A program made the position numbers and the translations under genes. From Caenorhabditis remanei (Eukaryota > Nematoda > Chromadorea > Rhabditida > Rhabditidae): a stretch of DNA of 64,000 nucleotides. The notes under the pieces were generated by a model. That model worked only from the letters and a program-made list of their open reading frames with translations. It was not told the origin of the DNA and made no database searches. How positions within the stretch are numbered: the first letter of the stretch is position 1; each line of letters starts with the position of its first letter. The stretch is from the NCBI RefSeq assembly GCF_010183535.1, contig NC_071333.1, forward strand, positions 15,064,587 through 15,128,586, read 5' to 3'. Positions 1 through 12,400 of the stretch are shown piece by piece.

Positions 1-3000
1 GAAAAACACTTGACAGGCTACATGGTCAAACGGAAATTACTTATTATTATTTCTATCACTCATTTTTATAAAATAGGTTTTTTCAAAGATTTTTAGGTGC
101 CAGACATTGGATAAATTAGGTGCCATACAGTGTATAAAATTCACATAACTCAAAATTCTATTGATTATGGTGAATTTTTTTAAAGAGTGATACTATATCA
201 AGGTTTTGATGGAAAATTGATGTTTGTTGTAAAATCTCTAATAAAAGTGTTAATAGCCAGTAGCAGCCCAGTAGCAAAAGTTTAAAACACAATAATTCAA
301 CAGCCTTGAGAGCTATCAAGCTTTTCCCACTTGCAGAATTGTTTTATAAATCTTCTGTTGGCAATTTAAAGAAAAAGATATACCGTGTTAAATAGACTTT
401 GCTTGGGGGCACCTCTTTTAAAGATTTTACTGTAAGCATTTACCCGTCAAGCCATAACATTCAAAATTATATTGAGACCAGCAAGTCTGACATGAGATAT
501 ATTAAAATGCGTTTTGGAATAACGGAACGGCTGACTAATTTGGCTCCAATTATTGAAATTTCAAAATCCCAAAATCTAGTTGGAACGTTGAAGGCTGTCA
601 TCATGTAAAAGTTATTATTTTCTTGTCTATTGCTCCAGTTTTTGTTTTTTCATAGTTTGAACACCGATTCCACTTTTTTCGTTATTCTGTTTGAAAGAGA
701 TCAAGCGTTTTTTAAATGTTTATGATATCATACATCCAAAATTGACGCCAAAAGAAAAATGTTTTCAGAATAAACTTTGCAATCCGCTAAGTGCTGGATA
801 GTTTTGGCTTTTCAAACCCACGCAAGTTTTGCTGACTACTTATCTGTCAATTAGACTGATCAAACCGCATCAAAGAAGTCCCAACGACGATACATCAAAA
901 GGAGTGATCTCGAATTAGATCATTACGTCACAGTATTGTTTGCAACTACAACGTGGTTTTGGAGAATACTAGTCGTCGGCGTTATCAGTATATATCAGTT
1001 GAACCTTTGTTGTCTTCATTATCAATTGCAGTGAACATCAGTGCCATGTTCTTTGCTGTCCAGATCTTTGTCCAGACTACTAATGACCTTCACGCACCCT
1101 CTGCATTCATCAACCACTCCTTCCTTTTCATTCATCTTCCGAATCGTAGCCTTCTGATTTCTACATCAAGATTTTTGAAAGTGACTAAGAAAGATAGAAG
1201 ATAGAAATATTATCCCCAATGAAGAGGGATTTTTATATGAATGAGAGGAACATTCTGAAATATTTTTTGGGCGCAGACATCATCCAGCTCAATGAAAAAT
1301 CTTACCATAATCCGCATAGTTTGGTGCGGTGGCGATCTGTGTGGTTTAGTCGTCTTGATCCTTCATGGTATTTTATTAATCGAAGAAAATAGTTCAACTT
1401 CGAGTGAATCGAACGGAATGACATGGATTTATCAATCAAAACACAATCTTTTGGAGTGTGTTTTACTGAGCGTTCCAGACAGAATATATTCTGTTCAAAA
1501 AGTGATCAGAAAATTTAGTCAGAATCGAATTAAGCTGAGTGGACAGAAAATATGAAATCATGATTATTAGAAGATATACAATGATTACGAATTGCAGGTT
1601 ACACAAAAAATTCAGACAGTGTCAGTAATCCGATACAGTAATTTTTGAAATTGTAATCACACCATTTTTTTTCTTTTTCTATGAAAATTATGTACCATAC
1701 ATAAACAGGACCCAAAATAAAATTTTCTAACATCATTTCTAAAATTTGTGGAAAACATATTACAAATTCTTATAACTCCCACATAGATCTAAACCAGTAT
1801 CTGCTTGAATAAAACTTGACTCATTCTTAGATCATATTGAACTGGAATAATGTTTTTTTTTGTTTTTCAGATTATTCGATCTTTCAGATATAGACCATTT
1901 TCTTTAAAATCAAAGCTTTTATTTTCGTCATATCTCCATTACAATTTTCTGTGTGTATGACTCGAAAAACATGCTCAATTTCATCACAAACAATGTGATC
2001 TATCAAAACTTGAACATCTACAGTATACCCAACACTTCCAAGATTTGAAGTTCCCGAATAGTTCATCTTTGAACGTTTGAACCAGGAAATTGCTTGAGAA
2101 CTGATCAAAGAACCGAAATGGTTCTCGGAAAATGTTCGGGAAGAAATGAATTCACATCCTGCACTGTTGATCATTGTCAAATTGACATCATAAATAAGGT
2201 TATTCGATAGACTTCATTCAATATACACATGAATATGTAGTTTAATGAGTGAGAAATGGAATGTCAACATCATTTCCTTTTTTGGGAGGAAACGGTCTGA
2301 AAATGCAATATCCGATCTCTCAGATAAAGGTTTTATGAGAAAAAGAGCTAATCAGAAAAATCTACCCATATGGATAATTGTCCAAAACACATATTTCAGG
2401 ATGTGGGTCGCTTGGAATGTCAAAAAATCATCATATCAACTATGTCCGGAGAACGGAACTCCTAATATATAAAATGGAGAACGCAGGGTTACTGTAGAAA
2501 AAAAAACAACAACTTTTTATGTTTTCAAACGTTTGTTGTTATACCTTGTTCCTGTGTTTGTGCTTAAAATACATCTAGTCAGTCTTCCCAAAACCATAGT
2601 CTAGTACTTGTGCACGTCAACTTAAAAAGTGTCGAACATCCCCCTCTTTTTTGTCTTCTTTTTTTATTTTTCTGCCGTTTGCAAGCTCTTTTCGAATTTT
2701 CAATTTCCGAATTGACGTCAACTTTATCCCCCACTCTTTTTCTTCCCCACGTGTATATTCAACAAAGCAAAATTATTATTATCCACAATGATTACATCCT
2801 TCGACTCGGTTTTGTCTCGTATCTCGTCATAAAACCCAGAAAGGCTTAAAAAATTATTCGATGATTCGGAGGCGAACATCACACACGGATGAGCTGATCA
2901 AAATAGAGGAATTCGGAGTGAAAGATCAGGTTTTAGAATCGGAACGCCTGTCACCTAAACCATATTAAATTTGTAATAATCATGATTATCATGATAGTGC

Positions 3001-4067
3001 CAGACACAGCGACCGATACATATTCACTGCCAGACACGTCTGTCTTCTCTGAAACAACACTGACTGGACTGACGCAGATAACAAAATCATGGTTTAATTA
3101 CTTTTGGAAACACCGAACAAAAAACAAGCATGACCGAATCAAACCAATACACAATTTTCTGATAAAGCAGAAAGTGTTCGAATTGTGTTATTCATCTGAT
3201 ATGGAAGAACTGCATATCTAGTAGTAGACATGGAATTATTTCATGTGTCATTGGAAATATCCTACTGTATAGATCCTTGACAAAACAGCTGGTTGCATGA
3301 TAATCCATTTCAAAATAGTCGTTGCACTAGTCGAACCATATATCTGCTAAATGGATTATTCAATTCTGCCATTTGTCTGATCGGGCCCAAAAACTACTCA
3401 ACCACAAGTCGTTTCAGTTATTTTTATACATGTATACTTGTTGTGCTTACATTTTTTGGTGAGAAAAACTGCGGCGAAAATCATGTTGTTTCACCATAAA
3501 TCACGGAGTCCAATAAGTGTAACCCACGAAAACTTTGATCGGAGCAATGAACAAGTCGCTATGTTTTGTTGATATTGATATTTGAGTTTTAGTTTCAAAC
3601 AGAAAATCTAATTTCTAAATCTTCATCTGAATAATAATAATAACTTCACCAAATAAGAAATTAAAATCATAATAAACTGTCCCAAATAAAGAGAATAATA
3701 ATGGAAAAGCGCTACAACAATGACAAATCTAGCAAAACGTACAAACGAGGGTGGGTGATGAGTGGCGGGGAGTGGAATTAATTAAAATATATTAAAGAAA
3801 TCAAAATATTAAAAAGAAATTTAAGAAAAAAGACCCGTAAAGGGCTTCAATGGAGATACAACCGGAAGATACAGTTTGAGTATCACATAAAAGAGTAGGT
3901 AGGTAGTCTAGTTGGAAGTTTTAGGTTAAAGTAGTAGTAGGGGGGTTTGAGATTCAATAGGAGGTGAATTTGGGAGTTGAGGAAGTGGGGGGAGTGAATG
4001 ACAACTGGTTAAATAATTAATTTTCGATAAAAATAGAGTATCGGTTTAACAAATTGAACGTATGTAA
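1..4067. other. gene-poor flank upstream of the window's first gene
   Basis: I see no supportable gene here. Open frames are short, lack good splice borders and have no recognisable domain. The right end (about 3600-4067) should contain the 3' UTR of the lipase on the minus strand. A 98-codon minus-strand frame at 1884-2180 is the longest and cannot be assigned. Confidence 0.6.
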
Positions 4068-6952
4068 TTAGTATTCGGTGGTCTCGGTGGCGCTGAATTT
4101 TTGGTCATTCATACGGATGATGTTGTATTGGTCGGCGGCGGTGAGAGTCTTGACTTCGTTGTGGCTCAATTCATTGTAGACCTGGAAATAGAATGGTAAG
4201 ACTTTGTTAAGAACGCCGATGTGGATGACTCACCTTGCGCATATCGGAGTGTGGGACAACGGAAGTCTTACGGCCCCAAACCATGTTTCCTTTTCCGAGA
4301 ATCTCATCGTCTGAAATAAGAAAATTAAATCAATGTTTCACGATATCCGATTATCTTGTATGTTCTATTTATGGGTGTGGGTGTTAATGTAGTTTTATAG
4401 TTATAAGAGTTTTTTTAGTTTCAGTTCCGATGTGAAGTTCAGCTAGAAAACTAATCCGATAATCCAATAAAGTGATTTCCAGTCGTTTATTTTTGGTTTA
4501 CTTCGTTGTTATTACTCACCATCGCTCCACAAGCTGGCAACAAAAGTGGCGTCTTTCTTTCCGTTCTTGTTCAAGTTCATCAAATAGCTGGAGTACGAAA
4601 TCTCTCCACAAGTTCCAGAAACATTTGGGTCCTCAGAGGAGCAGGCGGTGTCTGAGCATGATCCGGGGTAGAATCCAGTCTGAAATGATTGATGTTCTTA
4701 GATGCATTTATAAGTTCTTTATTTTTAGAGCTCATCAAACTGCTCTTGCTACACTACTCCCCAGCATCAATAATTCATGATGATAGTACCATCACAAACA
4801 CAATGACGCAAATACACGATAGTGTATACTTACCTCGACTCCACAGGCTGGAAAGGCAAAGGCGTGCTGGCATGGGCACATTCCGTAGTTGGCAGAAGCG
4901 ATGGAGATGAAAGTTCCAATACGATGAGAGAGATCATGTCCGAGATCACACTTCTCAGTTTTGGAGATAAACTGAAAATACTTATTGTCATAATGTTCAG
5001 ATGCCATTGTTCTACAGTACCTCTCCTCCTTGAATAACCTTGCGAGCAATGCTCACACCCATTGAGTGCGCGATTATGTTGACTTGAGCCGCCTTGGTAT
5101 AGTGGAGAACAAACTCAATGAAGCGGCGATGAAGGTGCAAAGTCTCGCAATTGAAGTGTCGGGTGTAGGAGTTCGAAATGTTACGGTCTCCATAGGTGAT
5201 ACCGTAGAGCTCAGCCAAGGTGTAATCCTTGGAGAGGAAGTACTTGAGCACCTCATCCCATCCGGATTGGAACGATGCATCACCGAATTTGAGGGCCGAG
5301 TCCGAGTTTCCGTGAATGAAGACGATTGGGGTGTTTGTGAGCTGAAAATCCCTTTTTTTAGTCATGTAGTTCTTTTGATTATTATACTTATTATCCCCGA
5401 GGATTGTGTTTCAAAACGTCATGCTTTTCTTTAAGTCTTCTTTTTTCTGTTTCGCTGTTATATTTAGATTCTAAGCTGGGCGATTTGTCTGAACTCCCAC
5501 CTAGCGATGTATGTTGTTGATTACGCCTAATGATTGGCAGCAGTCGATCAAGAAAAGGTTGCTATACGCATTCTATTTCTATTCTTGGATACTCTTGGAC
5601 CTTTTGAGGAAATGCGTAAAAGGAAAAGGAAACATGCATCTTTTTTTTGATGTGACCTTATAATGTTACTACAATAAAAACACAATATAGAAAGGTCCGC
5701 GTTATGTTGCCAATCTCCTGTGAGCCGGAAAGGAAATGCGTGGGGACCCACCAGTAGTTTTCGTCATACTTGTTGTATGTGTTTTTTTTGTATGTTATGT
5801 GTTTCTTTCTGGAAGCATTCGAGTACGCTTGGGAGAATGTTCCCACGCATTAGAAGCATTAGCAAGGACTCTACCACTTTTGTCAAGTTGTGACCTCCAT
5901 ACCACCCACATCAGCACTTAAGAATTGCTAAAAAAGCTGTCTCAGACGTCAGAATGGGCATTCAACCTAACGAGAACATCCCGGTTGAAAAAGTAAACGG
6001 GACGAAACCGTAATCCTGTTCACTGTTCAGACCACCACGGTCTTGACCAAAACACAGACCCTTGTTTCACTTAAGACAAGGCCGTTATGTGCTTAAGATG
6101 ATAATTAGCCCTTGTTACCCGTACCTTCTCCTCTGAGAAGACCTTTCCGCCGAACGATCCAGTGTCTCCGAATTCGCTGATTTTACGGAGCAATGCGTCG
6201 TTTCTCTTTGGACGTCTGAAAGTGGAAAAGAATAGATCAGTGATATCTCTGAAATGTGTGTTCTGGTCAGTGAGCCATCATATCTTCCTTCCGTATTTAT
6301 GGAATGTCAAGAAGCAAACATCTAAGGGAGTTTGTCGTCAAAAAACTATGAAACAGTAAGAGTGCCTATCAGAATACGAGAGTTCACTAGGAGTCAATGT
6401 TCAGATGCTTTCCAGCTCTTTCTCAGATTCTAACACATCATATCCTTTAGGAAAATTCTGTTTTTCTTTCATTTGATCTGTAAGCGAATAGGAAGTGAGG
6501 GAGGATTGTAGATACTTAGAATTTGCCGAATGTTAATGTGAATGAGTCGTAGATCAGGAAGACAGAAGCTCAGATCTTGATGAAAACATGTTAAAGGTTC
6601 TGGATCATACAAATTGGTGAATTAGAAGGATGAAAAGTGTCTAGACCCTCCAACTCTTCCTTGAGGCGATAAGAAACATTGGATGAAATCAAAACACAGA
6701 GAACTCAGAGATAAGATCAAATAGTATAATGACTGTTGTCAATGAATAGATGATAATGGTTCAAAACACAAGGAAGGGAGAAGAAGATAAGATAAGATGA
6801 GATGTATGATGACAATGAGCAGGTGTTCTGGATAGAGATTGTTTGACTTACTTGTTGAGATGATGAACGAAGTGATCCGAGAGTGGTCCGAAGATGTCAC
6901 CCATGACTCCAACACAAGCAATGATTGAGAGAATAAGAACGTGGTTCAGCAT
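4068..6952 (-). CDS. secreted class-2 (LIPS-type) lipase
   Basis: Seven exons on the minus strand: 6852-6952, 6125-6215, 5021-5341, 4834-4971, 4520-4679, 4234-4310 and 4068-4181. They total 1002 nt and encode 333 aa. The protein opens with a signal peptide (hydrophobic residues about 4-17), so it should be secreted or lumenal. An alpha/beta-hydrolase core begins with PIVFIHGNSD near residue 69, and the nucleophile serine sits in IIAHSMGV (Ser157). This is the GxSxG elbow with Ala in the first position, as in Pfam Lipase_2. The middle is cysteine-rich (CPCQHAFAFPACGVE, then a second Cys cluster), consistent with disulphides in an extracellular enzyme. An Asp in LWSDDEIL and a His in NELSHNEVK are plausible triad partners. 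Nematodes have many LIPS paralogues, so I give no symbol. The likely reaction is ester hydrolysis of neutral lipids; the substrate is unknown. Confidence 0.88.
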
Positions 6953-9462
6953 CTTTTCAGCGAAATAAAATACGAGGTGATTCTGCGCCCGGCGACCGCA
7001 AAGTGAAAGATTGGAAGATGAAGCTCGGTGGGAGGAGTTGGGCCGGAGAGCGTCGAGCAAACTAGAAGACGTGAAGAAAAGGGGCTGGGCCAGGCGGCGG
7101 TCAGTGGAAACCAAAACTTTGGGCGCTGCTGCAGAGAGGAGGCGGGGGCAAGACTTTGGCGTTGATGCTCTCTGTTCTTACACAGAGCTAAAACACAGAT
7201 GGACAGACTGAGAAGAAGAAGAAAGAATAAGACGAATAAGAAGACCGCAACCATAAACGACGACATCGCGAACGCCCCGCCCGCTCGGAGGAAAGTAGCC
7301 GGAGCCTTCTCTCGTGGAGACAGAGACTGTAGAATTTCAATTGGGAGAAAACGTCAACGATGACGACACTTTCCGCGTGTAGCCTGATATAAAGAATGGA
7401 CAAGTGGTTCCGACGCAGTGTTTAGTGTCCGAAACGGGCAAAGATTGTTAAATCACTGTTTTTGGAGTTTCGGAGGGAAGAATCAAAGGTCCGATTAGTT
7501 CAATTATCAATCATCCCACCTGCAAAATGTTTGTGATCATCGACGTCTAAACACACACATGAAGCGGAAATCTTGATCGCTGGTTTACTGTATCCCATTG
7601 TATTCAATTTGTATTCAATTTTTCATATTTGCAAAATTCGACTATTTGTTTGTTGACAGAACAAGTGTCATGTTATAAGTGTTGCAACGAAAAATCAAGT
7701 AGATGTCCAAGTGGTTCAAGTAGATGCCACTCGATACCATCTTTTTTTGAATAGAATTCAACCTTGAAACGTTCCGAATCTTCGAAATATGCATATAAAG
7801 ATGTTCGCGGTTGGCAGAAATTCTCGAACCGATTTTAATCTGATGCAGTAATTACAACATACCGTTTGTCAAGAGGGGGTCTTGCATAGAGAATGTTCCT
7901 TCAGAAAATAAATTGACGTCGTCTTTCAATCTGAATTTAGTTTGAAGCGTACTCGAATAATGACAGATAACAATATCTATTATGAGAAATGGGCACTCGT
8001 CATCATTGGGATTTTTATGAAAAAGTCGTTTTCGCGATCTTTTGGAAAAAATCTCGCGTGACGATTTTCCAAAGAAGCATCTCCGATCGAAATCTAATTA
8101 GACTTGCGAAGAAAATCTGATATGCCTGCAATAAGAAGTTTCAATACCACCACCCGGAACTAATTGATTTTTGACTTCCTTATGTTTCTTCCAGAACTTT
8201 CGGATAGACATTCCGTTATGTTTTAGCAACAAGTAACTTTGTCATCTCTTTCTTTCGCTTCTAGTTTGGTTTACCTACACGGGCAATTCAGATGACGTTG
8301 CTCGTCAGGTAGTCACTTCCTTCTCCTTCCGAGGGGTCCATTTACGTAGCGATTTCCTGTTGTGCTTCTGATCCGTGCACAATTTACTTTTGTAGTTCAA
8401 TGCACAAACCTCTCAGGTTGTCTTAAAAAACTAGAGTATACATTTTGATTGGAATGTTTCTTGATTAACACAAGGCGGGAAACAAATTCTAATCAAAACC
8501 GTGGATCGAAAATCATGAAGAATAAGGGAGGTCGACCTGAAATATGCTCTGAAAAATGCTCTGAAAATAGATGTTTTTATTTATTTTTATTTCCATATCC
8601 AAACAGTTATCATGGCCACCCTGACCTTCAAAAAGGCTTGCAGAAGGGTCTCCAGAAGGGGCCCCTATTAATTGCTGACATCAGATTCAACGTCATTCTA
8701 CTCAAAAACGCCGCGGGTCCTTCATACATTTATGATGGGGGACGCTGACGCCGTTTCTTGTTCAAAATGGCCTTTTTTTCCTGCGCCGGAGTACTCTCAT
8801 TAGTTGCATTCATCAAAAAAGGCCAAAAACGGACCCGTGGTTCAAAACACACAACCTTTCTGTGACTTATGTTGCTTTTCCTGTTGATGTTGCTCTTCTG
8901 TGCCCAGCGAGCCTTGATCGAATCAAGATTGCTCTTCTGGTGCAAAACGGGCAAAGGTGGGATAAAAGGTGAATCATAGAGCTTTATGCAAAATAGAGTG
9001 TTTGAACTTGAGATATTACGATAACAAATTACTGGAAGCGGTGGATGACAATGGGGGAGCATGGGAGCAACTGAATGAATAACATCTTGGCAACGGATTG
9101 AACTGTTAAGGCACAAAGTGTTCGGGACAACGTTATGGGTGGGGAAGTAGTGAAGTGGAGCAGTAATGAGTAAGAAAATAGAAATTTAAGAGAAATTTGG
9201 GAACCCTATTTGTTATATGTTATAATACAGAAAACATGAGTAATGGAAAATGGATTTTGTCGCTTGACTTATTTTTAGTAACAAACTACTGTTTCCGATC
9301 TTAAGGTCATTTCCTATTCAGATTACGACACGACACATTTAGAGAGTAAAGATAGAATTTGTTGGTCGTGAAGAAGTGGGATATTAGGATTGGCGTAGAT
9401 CATGAAAGATGAGAGGAAAGGGAATTGACTGGGGGAAATGCGATGGATACTGTAGGTCTTTT
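6953..9462. other. intergenic region with lipase promoter
   Basis: The stretch 6953-7440 directly upstream of the lipase is comparatively GC-rich and contains a minus-strand TATA-like TTTATAT near 7388, so it is the probable promoter and 5' UTR. From 7440 to 9462 I see no gene. Open frames at 8449-8748 (+) and 8730-9116 (-) are low in complexity and overlap sequence with short internal repeats. The right end is the 3' flank of tbc-13. Confidence 0.5.
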
Positions 9463-12400
9463 CTACTTTTTGATGATCGACAGGTTACGAAGAGTGTCGG
9501 AGAGTTGGCGAGCATGTCTAGCTATCTTGCTTCCTTTGGAGACCTCCTTAACGGTTGGTTTTGGTGCTTTACCATCCCGAATTTCTTGAGCGAAGGCGAC
9601 GATTCTGGCGACGTCCGAGTCCGGGTAGTTCTGAAGTAAGAGAACATAGTTTGTGCCATCTGTCAAACTTTTGTGGTTTCTAGACTTTTCTTTTCCTTTT
9701 TACACACCTGTTTATCTACATATTCTTGATTTTTGAGTAGCATACTAGACACTTCAAATTAAAGGGGGATTGAATAAGCCAAAGAGTAGAGTAGAGATTT
9801 GACTAAAAAGGGCAAGAGGTAAAAGATTTTCATCTTGTTAGGTTGATTCTTCACCGCTCAAAATATATGACCTTCACTCTTGCTGTTTGAGCCTTTGGAT
9901 ATTGGTAATCAGTATTAGAGATGTATCTCATGATTAACAGGGATTCCCATTATCAGGGTATAATGGTATTAAAGAACCAAGGACTAGGTGTTAGTGTTCT
10001 GTTGGATGTACACCCGGGAAGGACTACGGTAGGTTCTCATTTGGGAAGTGATCATTCAAAAACTTTGATCTTTTTGCTCAATACACCAAAACATATTCCC
10101 ACATAAATTCCTAGCTTATTTCTAATGTATGTTTGTGCGCTTGATGATTTTTTTTGCCTTGAACTCTGTGTGAGAGTGGTCGCCGCCAAGATTGGTGTTG
10201 CAAAGATCGCACGTTTTTCATGCCAACATTTTCTCAGGGACATACATTGTTTTTGTTTCTAAGCTGTATGTATGATCACAAAAAAAGAACACAAAGAGTG
10301 GGTGACAAAAGAAGGCTTATAAGATGAGTGCACAGAAGATCTCAGCAAACAGAAAACATTTTCAAAATCGCTTTGAGAATCACCTTGAGAATTTCAAAAA
10401 ATTTGTTCAGATTAGTTTTTGCAATGGATCTTGTAATGAGGCGGGGGAGGGGGAGACATTGTGTCTTATTGTATCGTTTGTTACCTGAAGAAGCCGGACA
10501 CAGAATGGGAAATCTCCTTTGAGTAGGGGTTCTCTCTGCAGCTCCATCATCGCTAGGCACACGTATGGAAGAAGAGCAAATCTGGAACTGATAATGGCTA
10601 CAGAACGGTTTTTAAGTTGTCTGGGTACCTTTGGGGATCCGAGAACAATGCATCCCACAGTGTGATGACGTCGGGTAGAGGGAACTCCTGACTCAGCAAT
10701 AATGAGAGCCAACGGAAGGCGTAGAACTGGAAGGGAAATTCGATGTTTTTGTATTCCATAATTAGCTGTTTTTGTTTTGTGATATCACCATTTCAACAGA
10801 TCACTATACAAAACCGACACATCAATTTGCACTAAAAAGAAGTGACGGCATTGTCTATATGGATTATCTGGTCATAACACGTGGTACATTCGCTTTTCCC
10901 ATTTTAAAACCCAGCAGTTGCAGTCAAAACACAGGATCTGTTTTGTTGTGGCACCAGGGATTTCTCAACATAGACTTCTACTGAACTTTTTGTGCAACCA
11001 CACCAACCATAATGAGTTCGGTTCTAGAAAATCTGTTGTTGTTGATGCGAACAACCTACCTGTGGTTTGATCTCCAGTGTTAAGGTGAGATGCTTGTGAA
11101 GCTCAGGGTCAAACGTGGAAATCATGTTGTGGAACGCTGACATCGAGGATTCTGAAAACAGATAACTACAGTAGGTTAATCTTTTTTTTTCTTCTGTACT
11201 GTGCTGAAATTCTGAAATTCTGAAATTTAGTCTCATCTCAAAACGTCATTCTATTATTCTTGTTGTAAAGGATCAATCTATTCCGGGTGTCTGTGTTTTG
11301 GTTCTCTCATGAAAGTGTTTGTTCCGGGTCAGCTTATCCAATGAGTCATTTAGTGTTTCAGAATGTTTGTTTCGTAAATGTGAATGTTGTTGTTCTTGTT
11401 ACAACCAAAGCACAACGACATTTAGATTATTGAAAAGGCAATACACCCTCGCAATTTCTCTCATTGAATGTTTTAGACAGCTTTTGTTTCGAATGTTCTC
11501 GATTAGTTCCGAAGTTCTCACAAAAGTCGTTTCGATAATATGTCGGGGAAGTAGATATTCCATAACTATAACTTCCTTGTCTGGTTTTGATTCTTAACAT
11601 ACCAATTCCACAAATGCTGTCGTCGAGAGTCTTGATGAAGTTGTCTTTGACCTCACTCATCAATTGCTGAAAAAAAAACATAATCTTTATTTCCTTGGCA
11701 TAGTGGTAATTGGATTAACTTCAAAGCACACAATCTAAACTACGAGAAATCGTTTTGCCAGGGATCTAATAATTGGTCGGCAGCGGCAACGAAAACATAG
11801 AAAAAAGTTTCTAAGAATCAAAAGACACTCAATAAACTTCGGTACCTGTCGGTGACAGGCAATTTGCTCAACGTACCTGGAAACAGAAGAAGGTGTCCGC
11901 CTCGGCATATGCGGCCCACTCTTCATCAGCGTCATTGGCAAAGACGTAATAGATTGGGGCAACCAACTCGTTCATTCCTTGAACATACTGTACTCCGGGA
12001 TTGAGTTTTGCATAGATGAAGAGGATGCGTTCCACAATCTGGAAAATGGGAAAATTGTATGGGAAATCGGAGTCAGTGGTGGTAATCAGGGATGTGCGGA
12101 ACAAAAAATCACGGAAATTCCGAAAATTCCGATTTTTCGGAACTTTATGAAATTACCGATTTACTAGAATTTTTTCGGAAAAACTTCGGTTGCGAAAATT
12201 CCGGAATTTCAAATATTTTTGTCAAAATTTACATAATGTTTAGTTTTTGTTGCATATTTATTGAATTTTGAGTATGAAAATGTTGAAAACCCGAGTTTCC
12301 GAAAATGCCCGAATTTCCGAAAATAATGATTCGGAATATTTCCGATTTGTTTAGTTCCCCACATCCCTGGTGGTAATCTGGAGATGTTTCCTGCAGACTG

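Noticed and set aside
1884..2180. 98-codon minus-strand frame
   Set aside because: No start context, splice border, domain or repeat that would support a gene; noted only as the longest frame in the left flank.
8449..9116. Overlapping frames on both strands
   Set aside because: Low-complexity peptides with short internal repeats and no splice signals; probably non-coding or an old repeat.
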